Part shown: positions 1 to 8,873 of the stretch, piece after piece
Layout: each line of letters begins with the position of its first letter
Position numbering within the stretch: the stretch's first letter is position 1
Assembly: GCF_018866305.1 (NCBI RefSeq)
Contig: NZ_CP076456.1
Coordinates: forward strand, 2,790,001-2,854,000
Length of the DNA stretch: 64,000 nt
Reading direction: 5' to 3'
From: Arthrobacter sunyaminii
GTDB lineage: Bacteria > Actinomycetota > Actinomycetes > Actinomycetales > Micrococcaceae
Translations under genes and position numbers: made by a program
The notes under the pieces: model-generated
What the model saw: only the letters and a program-made list of their open reading frames with translations
What the model was told of the DNA's origin: nothing
Databases searched by the model: none

Positions 1-2
1 GC

Positions 3-851
3 GCCAACAGCGGACTGGGCTTGCAGACCTCGCTCGTCCTTGCCGCCAAAGGTGCCCGCGTGGAACTGGCCTGCCGGGACCGGCAGCGCGGTGAGGCTGC
101 GCAGACGCGGATCCGCACCGAAACCGGAAACAGCGACGTTCATCTGCGGCAACTGGACCTCGCCTCCCTGAAATCCATTCGCCGGTTCGCAGCGGATCAG
201 GACGGGCCGGTGGACCTGCTGATCAACAACGCCGGGGTCATGGCCACGCCGCACCGGACCACCGCTGACGGATTTGAACTGCAGTTCGGCGTCAACCATC
301 TGGGCCACTTTGCCCTGACCGGCCTGCTGCTGCCGGCGCTGCGCCAGGCTCCGGCCGCGCGCGTCGTCACCGTTTCCAGCTTGGCCCACCGCGGGGGCCG
401 GATCGATTTCGAGGACCTCGCTGCGCAGCGCCGGTACCGCCCCTGGGTGCGGTACAACCAGAGCAAGCTGGCCAATCTGCTGTTCACTTTCGAATTCCAG
501 CGACGGCTCCAAGCACACGGAGAAAAGCTGATCGCGGTCGCGGCCCATCCCGGTTTTACCAACACCAACCTCACCTCCGGCATGAATCACCCGGCCACTC
601 TGGACATCTTAGGTTCGTTCTTCCGCCTGCTGGGCCAAAGTGGGGCACTCGGAGCGCTGCCTACGCTGTACGCGGCAACTGCCCCAGGGGTCCGGGGCGG
701 GGAGTTTTACGGCCCGGGTGGTCCGGGCCAACTCCGCGGGCGGCCCGTGCTCGTAACACCGGCTCCGCAGGCCTTGGATCCGAATACGGCACGCCGCCTC
801 TGGGACGTCAGCACCGAACTCACGGGCGTCCGTTTCCCCGGCCTCGACTAA
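3..851 (+). CDS. Short-chain dehydrogenase/reductase (5' end cut by window)
   Basis: The frame is already open at the first bases of the window. It reads A-N-S-G-L-G-L, the end of the TGxxxGxG Rossmann dinucleotide loop, so the true start lies before base 1 and the TTG at base 21 is not a start. NNAGVMATP and the catalytic YNQSK (Tyr-x3-Lys) are both present. The length and the YNQSKLANLLF stretch resemble the retinol dehydrogenase/protochlorophyllide reductase-like branch of classical SDRs, which use NADP(H) on carbonyl or alcohol substrates. The substrate cannot be told. The gene faces the following MFS gene, with only 13 bases between the stop codons and no clear terminator hairpin. Confidence 0.85.
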   Translation, partial: ANSGLGLQTSLVLAAKGARVELACRDRQRGEAAQTRIRTETGNSDVHLRQLDLASLKSIRRFAADQDGPVDLLINNAGVMATPHRTTADGFELQFGVNHLGHFALTGLLLPALRQAPAARVVTVSSLAHRGGRIDFEDLAAQRRYRPWVRYNQSKLANLLFTFEFQRRLQAHGEKLIAVAAHPGFTNTNLTSGMNHPATLDILGSFFRLLGQSGALGALPTLYAATAPGVRGGEFYGPGGPGQLRGRPVLVTPAPQALDPNTARRLWDVSTELTGVRFPGLD

Positions 852-864
852 CGCCGTCGAACAT

Positions 865-2382
865 CTAGCCGTTTGCGCCCCGGCCCTCCGGCGGTACGGA
901 GATCCCAGGATCCGCCGCCGTCAGCGGCGGATCAGCGAAGGCGAGCCGCGGCACCAGGAGTAGCAGTCCGGCAGCAATGAACCCGGTCACCGAACACACG
1001 GCCCAAACCACCAGATAGCCCGACAGCGGTGCCGCCGTTTCCGCTCTTTGGGCCCCGCCTGCCAAGGCATCCGCAGCGGCGCTGGCCAGTGCAATGCCGA
1101 ACACGGCAGAGGCGAACGAGCCGCCGATGGTTTTGGTGGTGTTGGTCAGCCCGGTGGCCATGCCCGTGCGGTTGGGCGGGGCTGCTGCGGCGGCGGCCGA
1201 CGGCAGCGCCGCCACGAGTGCCCCCGATCCCAGCCCGGCAACGATCATGTTGGTCAGGGTCTGAGCCAGCGTGTCGTGGAACGGCAGGAACAGCAGGTAA
1301 CCAAATCCCACCAGGGCTGCCGCACCGCAGAGGGTCAGCCGCGGCGTGACGTACCGCGAGACCACCGGGAACAGCAGGGCGCCGATCAGCACGGACAACA
1401 CGTAGGAGCCGATGATGATGGACACATCTCCGGCATCCAGCCCCAGGCCGTAGCCATGCATCTGCCGGTCAGTGCGGGCGAAGGTGGACATGGGAGCCTG
1501 GGCTCCGAGCACCGAGATGCCAAACAGTCCGGCGGTGAGCTGCACCGGCCACATGGCCGGATCCCGCAGCATCCGGAAGTCCACCAGCGGATCCGTGCGG
1601 CCCAGTTCCCAGCGGACAAACGGCACAAACGCCGCCGCTCCTGCCAGCAGGATCCCCCAGACCCACCAGGTGCCCGGGCCGTTGATCCGCAGGAAGCTCA
1701 AACCCGAGGTGAGCAACAGCAGCCCGGAGGCCAGCAGCAGGAAGCCCCTGCCGTCCAGGATGCCGCCGGCCCGCTCAGGAGTTTCCGGAACACCGAACTG
1801 CACGGCGGCAATGCACAGGGTTACGGCCACCGCCGGAATCATGAGCGTCAGCTGCAGCCGTCCGGCAAAGACCTCCACCAGGACACCGGCGGCCAGCGCA
1901 CCGGCAATGACTCCGAACTGCAGGGACCCCACGAGGACACCGGCGGCTTTGCGGGTCAGGGCAGCGCCGCCCGGAGCCGCGGAGGCACGGCTGAAGATCA
2001 ATGCGATTTCCAGCGGCAGCCACACCACGTAGAAGCCCTGCAGCGACCATGCGGCCAGGAAGGTCCAGAAGTCAGGGGCAAAGGCGACGCCCCAGGACGC
2101 CGCCGCCGTCAGGACGGTGGAGACCAGCAGGATCCGCTTGTGCCCGTAGATGTCACCGAGTTTGGCGAGCACGGGAACGGCGAGCGCGCTGAGCATCAGC
2201 TGGGCGGCTTCAAACCAGTTGACGTCGCCGTCGTTGATCCCCAGGTTCCGCGCAATGTCGGTGAGGATGGGCGTGTAATACCCCTGGAGGATGCCGGAGG
2301 TGATTTCCACCAGGGCCAGGAAGAGCACCACCGGTCCCAGCGAGCGCAGGCTGCGGTGCCCGACGTCGGCGGCCCGCTTCAC
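865..2382 (-). CDS. MFS transporter, DHA2-like
   Basis: This is a 505-residue polytopic membrane protein. The motif-A-like loop GDIYGHKRILL follows the second predicted helix, and many Ala/Leu/Val-rich segments run the whole length, as in 12- to 14-helix drug:H+ antiporter-type major facilitator proteins. The start is GTG and shares four bases (GTGA) with the stop of the upstream M20 peptidase gene, so the two are almost surely translated together. The substrate is unknown. The pairing with a peptidase could mean export or uptake of an acylated amino acid or peptide product, but that is only inference. Confidence 0.85.
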   Translation of the reverse strand: MKRAADVGHRSLRSLGPVVLFLALVEITSGILQGYYTPILTDIARNLGINDGDVNWFEAAQLMLSALAVPVLAKLGDIYGHKRILLVSTVLTAAASWGVAFAPDFWTFLAAWSLQGFYVVWLPLEIALIFSRASAAPGGAALTRKAAGVLVGSLQFGVIAGALAAGVLVEVFAGRLQLTLMIPAVAVTLCIAAVQFGVPETPERAGGILDGRGFLLLASGLLLLTSGLSFLRINGPGTWWVWGILLAGAAAFVPFVRWELGRTDPLVDFRMLRDPAMWPVQLTAGLFGISVLGAQAPMSTFARTDRQMHGYGLGLDAGDVSIIIGSYVLSVLIGALLFPVVSRYVTPRLTLCGAAALVGFGYLLFLPFHDTLAQTLTNMIVAGLGSGALVAALPSAAAAAAPPNRTGMATGLTNTTKTIGGSFASAVFGIALASAAADALAGGAQRAETAAPLSGYLVVWAVCSVTGFIAAGLLLLVPRLAFADPPLTAADPGISVPPEGRGANG

Positions 2383-3776
2383 TGCCTGTCCCCGAGGGTG
2401 CGCAGCAGCCGGGTGTAGAAGAGGATTCCTTCGCCGAAAGTCTCAATACACAGGGACTCGTTGTCCGCGTGGATGTTCGCGCGGTCCTGTCTGCCCATCC
2501 GAAACGGAGCAAACCGGTACACGGCATCGCAGATACCGGTGAAACGGCGGGAATCGGTACCTCCAAGCATGATGTACGGAGCGGTCACGGCGTCCGGGAA
2601 CACCGCCGCAATGGCCTGTTCCAGCAGGGCGAACTGGGCATTGTCCGTGGCGGAGACCGGTGCCGGCTCGTTGCCTTCGACCACCCGCAGGGAAACCGAG
2701 GAATCGGCGATGATCCTCCCCAGCCGCTGCACCGTGCCGGCCACCGTTTCCCCCACTGCAACGCGGATGTTGGCGTTGGCCGTGGCCCGGGACGCGATGA
2801 CGTTGGAGGCGGAGCTGCCCCGCAGCTGCGTGACAACCACGGTGGTGCGGGTCAGGGCCCCGGGCTCGCCTCCCATGCGGGCCAGCACCCGGGTCAGCGG
2901 CCTCCGGAAGATGCGCAGGTTGCCGAACACCAGCCGCGCCGGAAACCGTGCCGACGAGGCCAGCCGGCCGATCATCTCCACTGTGGGCTCGGGCAGGACT
3001 GCGGGCAGCGGTTTGGCGTCCAGGCGGGTGATGGCACGGGCCAGTCGTGCAGTGGCTCCGCCGCGGTGCGGCGTGGAGGCATGACCGCCGGCATCCTCGG
3101 TGGACAGCTCCACGTCCAGAATGCCTTTCTCGGAGACTCCGACCACCGCCACCGGACGGTCCACAAAGGGAAAGGCCTGCCCGGCCACGGCACCGCCTTC
3201 ATCGAGCACCAGCCAGGGGCGGATGCCGCGGTCTTCCAGCAGTGCGGCGGCCGCTCCGGCGGTGTCGCCGGCGGTTTCCTCATTGTTCCCGAAAGACAGA
3301 TAGATATCCCGCACCGGAACGAAGTCCTCGGCCAGCAGCTGTTCCACCGCTTCGAGGATGGCGGTCAGGGAGCCCTTGTCATCCAGTGAACCCCGGCCCC
3401 AGATACGGCCGTCCGCAATCTCTCCGGAAAAGGGCGGATGTGTCCACGACGCCGGGTTTTCCACCGGAACCACGTCGTAATGGGCCATCAGGACCACCGG
3501 CCCTTGCCCCTCACCCTGCGATCCCGGCCAGCGGTACAGCAGTCCGTGCCCGTTAACCCGTTCCCGCGACAGCTTCTCGTGGACCAGAGGAAACAGTTCG
3601 GGCAGGGCATCAATAAAACCGTCAAACTCTTCGATGCTGACTTGCTGCGGGTCACGGGAGGAGACGGTCCGGTAGGTAATAAGCCGGGAGAGCTTGGGGG
3701 CCGCTTCGGTGCCGATGGAGAGCGCCTGCCCGCCGGCGGTTTCCCGCACGCGGGATGACGTGGATTTGATGTGCAT
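2379..3776 (-). CDS. M20 family metallopeptidase
   Basis: The 465-residue protein has the M20/ArgE/DapE/CPG2 hallmarks: MAHYDVVPV (metal ligand His99, catalytic Asp101), GRGSLDDKG (bridging Asp132 or Asp133), NNEE (general base Glu166, ligand Glu167) and LDEGG (Asp192). A dimerisation lid domain follows, and a C-terminal GGTDSR segment completes the fold. The arrangement resembles PM20D1-like carboxypeptidases, which act on N-acyl amino acids or dipeptides, but the substrate cannot be fixed from sequence. No Shine-Dalgarno is visible. A TACACT hexamer ends six bases before the ATG, suggesting a leaderless mRNA. The gene is the first of a two-gene operon with the MFS gene. Confidence 0.9.
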   Translation of the reverse strand: MHIKSTSSRVRETAGGQALSIGTEAAPKLSRLITYRTVSSRDPQQVSIEEFDGFIDALPELFPLVHEKLSRERVNGHGLLYRWPGSQGEGQGPVVLMAHYDVVPVENPASWTHPPFSGEIADGRIWGRGSLDDKGSLTAILEAVEQLLAEDFVPVRDIYLSFGNNEETAGDTAGAAAALLEDRGIRPWLVLDEGGAVAGQAFPFVDRPVAVVGVSEKGILDVELSTEDAGGHASTPHRGGATARLARAITRLDAKPLPAVLPEPTVEMIGRLASSARFPARLVFGNLRIFRRPLTRVLARMGGEPGALTRTTVVVTQLRGSSASNVIASRATANANIRVAVGETVAGTVQRLGRIIADSSVSLRVVEGNEPAPVSATDNAQFALLEQAIAAVFPDAVTAPYIMLGGTDSRRFTGICDAVYRFAPFRMGRQDRANIHADNESLCIETFGEGILFYTRLLRTLGDRQ

Positions 3777-3782
3777 GCGCTG

Positions 3783-3788
3783 AGTGTA
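3783..3788 (-). promoter_or_regulatory. Predicted -10 element for leaderless M20 peptidase mRNA
   Basis: On the minus strand TACACT fits the actinobacterial -10 pattern TANNNT and ends six bases before the ATG at 3776, which would put the transcription start at the start codon itself. No ribosome-binding site lies between them. I see no convincing -35 hexamer. Confidence 0.45.
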
Positions 3789-3864
3789 ACGGGCATCACA
3801 TAGGACCCGGTTGAGGTAGCCTTACTGCCACACCGCAGCCGTCGTCGCACATCAGGAGAATGAA

Positions 3865-4536
3865 ATGACCAGTGCCACGGTCCTTGTTCGATCCCCGGTT
3901 GAACGCGATGCTCCCCGGCTGGCCGACATCCACATCTCGGCGTGGCGGGCTGCCTACCGGAAGGTCATGTCCGACGAGTATTTGGACGGCCTGAATCCCG
4001 AGGCGCAGACCAGAGGTTGGCGGCGGAACATTACCGAGCCCAGGTCTGGAACCTTCCATTTGGTCGCGGAAACGGACAGCGGGGTTGCCGGTTTCTGTAT
4101 TTTCGGGCCCGCTGAAGGCGCGGCGGAATCGGATTCCGAGTCAGCCTCAGCATCAGCAACGGGTCAGCTGTATGCAATCAACGTGCATCCGGATTCATGG
4201 GCACAGGGTGTCGGCTCGGCCCTGTTTGCCGCGGCGGAAGAAAAACTCCTGTCACTGGGATACACCAGGGCGTTCCTGTGGGTTGAAGCGAGCAATAAAA
4301 GGGCCATAGATTTCTACACCCGGCGGGGTTGGCTGGACGACGGCGGAACCCTGCAGGACACCCGGTTTGATCCGCCCGTGTCAGAGCGCCGCCACAGCCG
4401 GGACCTGCTTTCGGAAGTCGCGAGCGTGTCGTTCAATCACCTGGACTTTGCCACGGCAGCAACCCGTCGTCGAGGACCGGGTGCAACGGAACAGCCACCA
4501 CCGGACGGTGCTGATGGTGGGCAAGCTGAACCATGA
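3865..4536 (+). CDS. GNAT family N-acetyltransferase
   Basis: An AGGAG lies eight bases before the ATG. Residues 1-170 form a typical GNAT fold: ISAWRAAYR near the N-terminus, YAINVHPDSWAQGVGSALF (acetyl-CoA pyrophosphate-binding Q-x-x-G-x-G/A region) around 108-126, then FLWVEASNKRAIDFYTRRGW. The enzyme would transfer acetyl from acetyl-CoA to an amine; the acceptor is unknown. An Asp/Ser-rich insert (DSESASASA) sits near residue 90. The last roughly 35 residues, rich in Arg, Pro and Gly, lie antisense to the 3' end of the convergent stress-protein gene and do not look like part of the domain, so the natural stop may have been lost. Confidence 0.85.
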   Translation: MTSATVLVRSPVERDAPRLADIHISAWRAAYRKVMSDEYLDGLNPEAQTRGWRRNITEPRSGTFHLVAETDSGVAGFCIFGPAEGAAESDSESASASATGQLYAINVHPDSWAQGVGSALFAAAEEKLLSLGYTRAFLWVEASNKRAIDFYTRRGWLDDGGTLQDTRFDPPVSERRHSRDLLSEVASVSFNHLDFATAATRRRGPGATEQPPPDGADGGQAEP

Positions 4537-4951
4537 CGGAGGTGGTGAAAAACTCTTCAATTGAACCCCGGAAACCTGATTCGCGTGTGCCGACAACGAT
4601 CATAGCCGCGTCCAGTTGGTCGGCCAGCCGGGCAAGCTCCTGCACTGGACCACCGGCCAGTGCACGGACGGACCACGTTACGGGGTGCGAATCCAAGGCT
4701 CCCGCAATCTCTGCCCGAAGTCCGGGATCGAACACCTGGGTCTCTTCGAAAGGCAGGTCGGGATTGATGGGCTCGGACACCACCGTTCCGTCGGCTCGTT
4801 GCTTGACTTCCTCGCTGGAGGCGTCGACAGTGGCGCAGACCAAGTCCGCCCCGAGCCTGTCGGCTAACCCTCCCGCTACGTCGACCACCGCGGCAGCCGT
4901 ACCGGGCACGACACCCACCAGGACCTGCGGCTTGGAATTGGGGCTGGTCAT
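4433..4951 (-). CDS. Universal stress protein (UspA family)
   Basis: The 172-residue protein starts at the ATG at 4951. An AGAAGGAG eight bases upstream decides this over an in-frame ATG 39 bases further out. It has an N-terminal VLVGVVPG strand, and IVVGTRESGFRGS with RPVVAVPL at the C-terminus, the usual ATP/AMP-binding loop region of UspA proteins. The loop is not the perfect GxxGx9G[ST] form, so nucleotide binding is uncertain. The role is probably stress-linked and cytoplasmic. The gene stands alone, and its 3' end overlaps the convergent GNAT gene by 104 bases. Confidence 0.8.
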   Translation of the reverse strand: MTSPNSKPQVLVGVVPGTAAAVVDVAGGLADRLGADLVCATVDASSEEVKQRADGTVVSEPINPDLPFEETQVFDPGLRAEIAGALDSHPVTWSVRALAGGPVQELARLADQLDAAMIVVGTRESGFRGSIEEFFTTSVMVQLAHHQHRPVVAVPLHPVLDDGLLPWQSPGD

Positions 4952-5035
4952 GATGTTGACTCCTTCTCTGGGACCGTCCATGAGTCTCATGTTGTACAGC
5001 TAAGGTGTCACAGCACTTCGAGCATGTGTACCGGT

Positions 5036-6301
5036 TTAGAGCACCATCTGCCTCATGAGGCGCGGATTGCTGGCGGGCGCTTGACTCGTTGGGCCTTGCC
5101 CGCTGCAAGCTGGCGCCGGCGCCAGTCCCCCCACTGCTTCGACGGCGGCGGCGACCGCCCGCGCGGCCCGGTCGACGTCGTCCTCCGTGAGGGCAGCCGT
5201 AAACGTAAACCGCACGGCCGTCTGCGCAGTTGCCCGATCCAGCCCCATCGCCGTGAGTACAGCCGACGGTTCATCGGATCCGGCGGCACAGGCCGAGCCG
5301 CTGGAACACAGCACTCCGGCCCGTTCCAGTTCCAATAACACCGCTTCCCCCGAGGTGCCCGGAAAGCAGAATGAGGCGTGACCGGGCAGCCGTTCGCTCC
5401 GGTGACCGGTGAGCAGGGCGCCGGGAACGTCTCGCAGCACGGCATCGATCAGCTTGTTCCGGAACGTCACCGTGTGCCGGGCGGCGTCGTCGCGCTCCGC
5501 TGCGGCCAGCGCCAGCGCCGCAGCCATCCCCACGGCCCCGGCCACATTCTCGGTCCCGGAACGCCGGCCGCGCTCCTGTCCTCCCCCGTGCATCACCGGC
5601 TCAAGTGCCGGCGCTCCGCGCAGGTACAGCAGCCCGATCCCCTTGGGCGTCCCCAGCTTGTGTCCGGACAGGCTCAGCGCGTCCACCCCCAGGCGAGTCA
5701 CATTCAGGTCCAACCAGCCGCCGGCCTGAACCGCGTCCGTGTGGAACGTCACGCCGGCCGCACGGCAGCGGGCGGCAATCTTACGCACGGGCTGGATGGT
5801 GCCGACTTCATTGTTGGAGTACATCACCGAGCAGAGGACCGTCTGGGGCGTCAGTGCCGCACTTACTGCCTCGGGGTCCACCCGGCCTGTCCCGTCCACC
5901 GGCAGCAGCGTCACGCTGAAACCGTGGCGTCGCTGGAGGTAATCCAGGGATTCCAGCACCGCGGGATGCTCGACGGCGGTGGAGACCAGGTGGGGAGCAG
6001 CACCTGCGCCTTCCTGCGCCGGACGGTCCCGCCGGGCCAGGCGGTCCATCCCCGCCAGGGCCAGGCCTTTCACTGCGAGGTTGTCCGCTTCGGTGCCGCC
6101 GGAGGTGAAGATGATTTCCCCGGGGCGGCAGCCGAGCACCCGGGCCGCTGTCTCCCGGGCTGCCGTCAACGCCCGGGCGGCGGATTCCCCGGCCGAGTGC
6201 GAGCTGGAGGGATTGCCGAATTCCGTGGTGAGGTACGGCCACATGGCCTCCAGCACTTCGCGCCGCGGCGGAGCGGTGGCGGCCGCGTCCAGGTAAATCA
6301 C
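5036..6301 (-). CDS. nifS: Cysteine desulfurase (NifS/IscS type) in NAD operon
   Basis: This is a PLP-dependent class V aminotransferase-fold enzyme of 421 residues. It shows His112 (EHPAVL), HTDAVQ at 187-192, the Schiff-base lysine SGHK (Lys215), GTENV, and the persulfide cysteine in SSGSAC (Cys338). It releases sulfur from L-cysteine for iron-sulfur cluster assembly. It is the last gene of nrtR-nadABC-nifS and overlaps nadC by four bases. In Bacillus subtilis a NifS next to nadBCA matures the NadA [4Fe-4S] cluster, and the same role is inferred here. A Pro/Ala-rich C-terminal tail of about 30 residues is extra compared with IscS. Confidence 0.93.
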   Translation of the reverse strand: MIYLDAAATAPPRREVLEAMWPYLTTEFGNPSSSHSAGESAARALTAARETAARVLGCRPGEIIFTSGGTEADNLAVKGLALAGMDRLARRDRPAQEGAGAAPHLVSTAVEHPAVLESLDYLQRRHGFSVTLLPVDGTGRVDPEAVSAALTPQTVLCSVMYSNNEVGTIQPVRKIAARCRAAGVTFHTDAVQAGGWLDLNVTRLGVDALSLSGHKLGTPKGIGLLYLRGAPALEPVMHGGGQERGRRSGTENVAGAVGMAAALALAAAERDDAARHTVTFRNKLIDAVLRDVPGALLTGHRSERLPGHASFCFPGTSGEAVLLELERAGVLCSSGSACAAGSDEPSAVLTAMGLDRATAQTAVRFTFTAALTEDDVDRAARAVAAAVEAVGGLAPAPACSGQGPTSQAPASNPRLMRQMVL

Positions 6302-7215
6302 CTCAGGTCCAGTCCCAGGTCCAGGGCCCGGACGCTGTGGGTCAGCGCTCCCGCGGAAATCAGGTCCACCCCGGTGGCGGCTATCTCGGCGACGGTTTCC
6401 AGCCGGACATTGCCGCTGGCTTCGGTGAGGGCACGGCCGCCGATCAGCTCAACGCCGCGGCACAGATCCGCCGGGGAGAAGTTATCCAGCAGCACGGTGT
6501 CCGCGCCGCCGGCCAGCGCGGCTTCGATCTGGTCCAGCCGGTCCACCTCCACCTCGAAGTGCACGGTGTGCGGCAGCCCCGCTTTGGCTGCTGCCAGTGC
6601 CTGCGCCAAATCCATGTTCCCGGCGGCCAGCAGCGCCAGGTGATTGTCCTTGGCCATCACCGCATCGGAGAGGCTGAACCGGTGGTTGTGCCCGCCGCCG
6701 CACCGGACCGCGTGGCGTTCCAGGATGCGCAGGCCCGGCGTGGTCTTGCGGGTATCCGTAATCCGGGCGGATGTGCCGGCTGCCTGCGCAACAAACGCCG
6801 CGGTGAGGGTGGCGATGCCGCTGAGCCGCTGCGCCAGGTTCAGGGCCACCCGTTCACCCGTGAGCACCGCGCGGGCGGGCCCGCTGATTTCCGCCAGAAC
6901 GGTTCCGGCTTCGAAGGACTCGCCGTCCCGGACCGGGAACTGAACTGATGTTTGGGCAGAGGCGAGCCGGAACGCTGCTTCGATGACCTGGGTTCCGCAG
7001 AAGATGCCGGGTTCGCGGGCGGTGAGGACGGCCGAGGCCCGGGCTTCCACCGGGACCAGGAGTTCGGAGGTGATGTCCCCCCACGGTGCGTCTTCTGCGA
7101 GCGCCGCGGCAACGATGCGGTCCACGGCATCCTGCGGAACAGGTGCCGGCACATAAGACTGACGGGGAAGCGCTGTGCTGGTGGTCATGGAGGTGTTTCC
7201 CTTCGGGGAGCTCAT
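6298..7215 (-). CDS. nadC: Nicotinate-nucleotide pyrophosphorylase (quinolinate phosphoribosyltransferase)
   Basis: NadC converts quinolinate and PRPP to nicotinate mononucleotide, CO2 and PPi, the third step of de novo NAD synthesis. The protein shows the family signatures EDAPWGDITSELL, ALNLAQRLSGIATLT, ITDTRKTTPGLR, VRCGGGHNHRFSLSDAVM with KDNH, and LLDNFSP. It spans 305 residues from the ATG that overlaps the nadB stop by four bases. An internal ATG at 7188 has a better ribosome site (GAAGGG ten bases upstream), so the protein may be 296 residues. It overlaps nifS by four bases. Confidence 0.95.
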   Translation of the reverse strand: MSSPKGNTSMTTSTALPRQSYVPAPVPQDAVDRIVAAALAEDAPWGDITSELLVPVEARASAVLTAREPGIFCGTQVIEAAFRLASAQTSVQFPVRDGESFEAGTVLAEISGPARAVLTGERVALNLAQRLSGIATLTAAFVAQAAGTSARITDTRKTTPGLRILERHAVRCGGGHNHRFSLSDAVMAKDNHLALLAAGNMDLAQALAAAKAGLPHTVHFEVEVDRLDQIEAALAGGADTVLLDNFSPADLCRGVELIGGRALTEASGNVRLETVAEIAATGVDLISAGALTHSVRALDLGLDLR

Positions 7216-8873
7216 GCGGTGAAGTGCAGGGTTTCGCCGGCGGCTTGCAGGCCGGCGGCTTCCTCAGCCGGGCGGATCCCGGCGTCGGTCCGGTAGTGGG
7301 CGCCCACGGATTCGGTGCGCCGCCGTGCAGCGGCCAGGAGCAGCCGTGCGCAGGTCAGCAGGTTCGCGTCTTCCAGCACCCGCACTTCCGGTGCCAAAAG
7401 GTTCGTTACCGTGGTCCCCGCCGCGTCCCGCTGCCAGCGGGCGACCTGGGCGGCGGCGGCAGCCAGCCCGTCGGCGCTGCGCAGCACCCCGGCCCGGGCG
7501 GACATGAGTTCCTGAAGGGCAGCACGGCTAAAAGCAGGCCCCTTCCGGCCCGCGTCCCCGGGGACAGGACCTTCGCCTCCGGGGACAGGAGCTTCCCCTT
7601 CCGCGGCCGGTCCGGAGGCAGGCAAGACAGTGGGCAGGGCCGCGGGAAAGGCCCCGGTTTGCCGGTCCGCCACCGCTGCGGCGCCGGCCCGGGCGCCGAA
7701 CACCAGTCCCTCCAGCAGGGAATTGGAGGCCAGCCGGTTTGCGCCGTGCACACCGGTGCAGGCACACTCGCCGGCAGCGTACAGCCCGGGCACCGTGGTG
7801 CGGCCCCAGAGATCGGTGGACGCTCCTCCCATCCAGTAGTGGGCAGCGGGAACCACGGGCAGCAGGTCCCGTTCCCAGTCCAACCCGTGACTTCGGGTCA
7901 TGGCATCCAGGCCGGGAAAGCGCCGGGCCAGATACCCGGGACCGCGGGCGGCTGCAACGCCGGTGGCATCCAGCCAGACGCATGGTTCCCCGCTGTCCAG
8001 CAGATAAGCGCTGACGGCCCGGGAGAGGACGTCGCGCGGAGCCAGTTCAGCGTCCGGGTGGGCGGCCCGGGCAGCCAGGCCGGCCAGCAGGAAACGTTCC
8101 CCCGCGGCATTGCGCAGTACCGCCCCCTCGCCGCGGACCGCCTCGGAAATCAGCGGATTCCCCGGCACGTCCAGCGAGGTGGGATGAAACTGGAAAAACT
8201 CAAGATCTTGCACTGCGGCACCGGCACCGGCCGCCAGGGCCACGCCGTCGCCCGTTGCCGAGTCCGGATTGGTGGTGTGTGCGTACAGGGCGCCCGCTCC
8301 CCCGGCTGCGAGGATCACCGCGTCGGCCGCGAGCGGCGCCAGCACGCCGTTCCGGAGCACCTTCACTCCCTTGACGCCGCCCGGTTCGAGCAGCAGTCCG
8401 GCGGCAAAGACGTGCTCCGCGACGGCGATCCTCGGTTCCTCGGCCACGGCCTGCAGCAGCGCTGCGGCAATGCCGGCTCCGGTGCTGTCGCCGTTGACAT
8501 GCAGGATCCGCCGGGCCGAGTGCGCCGCTTCCCGGCCCAGCGCCAGCACCCCCGCCGGATCACGGTCAAAGGGTGTGCCCAGTTCCAGCAGGCGGCGGAT
8601 CTGTTCGCCGGCTGCTGAGCAGAGAACCCGCACCGCTTCGGCGTCGCCCCTCCCGGCACCGGCGGCCAGCGTGTCCGCCGCGTGCGCGTCCGCCGTGTCT
8701 CCGGGCGCCGCAGCTTCCGGCACGACGGCGGCGATTCCGCCCTGCGCCAGCCAGGTGTTGGACTGCTGCACCGTACCCTTGGCGAGCACGGTTACTTCGG
8801 CCGTCGGGTCCTCCTGCACCGCACTCAGGGCGGCCATCAGCCCGGCAATTCCGGCGCCGACGACGGCGATCAC
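7212..8873 (-). CDS. nadB: L-aspartate oxidase
   Basis: NadB is the flavoenzyme that oxidises L-aspartate to iminoaspartate, which NadA condenses with dihydroxyacetone phosphate. The N-terminal FAD loop VVGAGIAGLMAA (residues 5-16) is intact. Further motifs are STWLAQGGIAAV-like (here NTWLAQGGIAAV), the active-site FHPTSL region, GEGAVLRN and HYWMGGASTD. A CTGVHGANRLASNSLLEG segment closes the FAD domain. The 553-residue length is normal; an extra Pro/Gly/Glu-rich linker lies near residues 420-450. Its ends overlap nadA and nadC by four bases each, so the cluster is translationally coupled. Confidence 0.95.
   Translation of the reverse strand: MIAVVGAGIAGLMAALSAVQEDPTAEVTVLAKGTVQQSNTWLAQGGIAAVVPEAAAPGDTADAHAADTLAAGAGRGDAEAVRVLCSAAGEQIRRLLELGTPFDRDPAGVLALGREAAHSARRILHVNGDSTGAGIAAALLQAVAEEPRIAVAEHVFAAGLLLEPGGVKGVKVLRNGVLAPLAADAVILAAGGAGALYAHTTNPDSATGDGVALAAGAGAAVQDLEFFQFHPTSLDVPGNPLISEAVRGEGAVLRNAAGERFLLAGLAARAAHPDAELAPRDVLSRAVSAYLLDSGEPCVWLDATGVAAARGPGYLARRFPGLDAMTRSHGLDWERDLLPVVPAAHYWMGGASTDLWGRTTVPGLYAAGECACTGVHGANRLASNSLLEGLVFGARAGAAAVADRQTGAFPAALPTVLPASGPAAEGEAPVPGGEGPVPGDAGRKGPAFSRAALQELMSARAGVLRSADGLAAAAAQVARWQRDAAGTTVTNLLAPEVRVLEDANLLTCARLLLAAARRRTESVGAHYRTDAGIRPAEEAAGLQAAGETLHFTA

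Noticed and set aside
21..23. TTG at base 21 as the SDR start
   Set aside because: The Rossmann loop needs the residues before it, and the frame is open to the window edge.
4952..4990. Longer N-terminus for the universal stress protein
   Set aside because: AGAAGGAG lies inside this stretch, at the right distance for the ATG at 4951.
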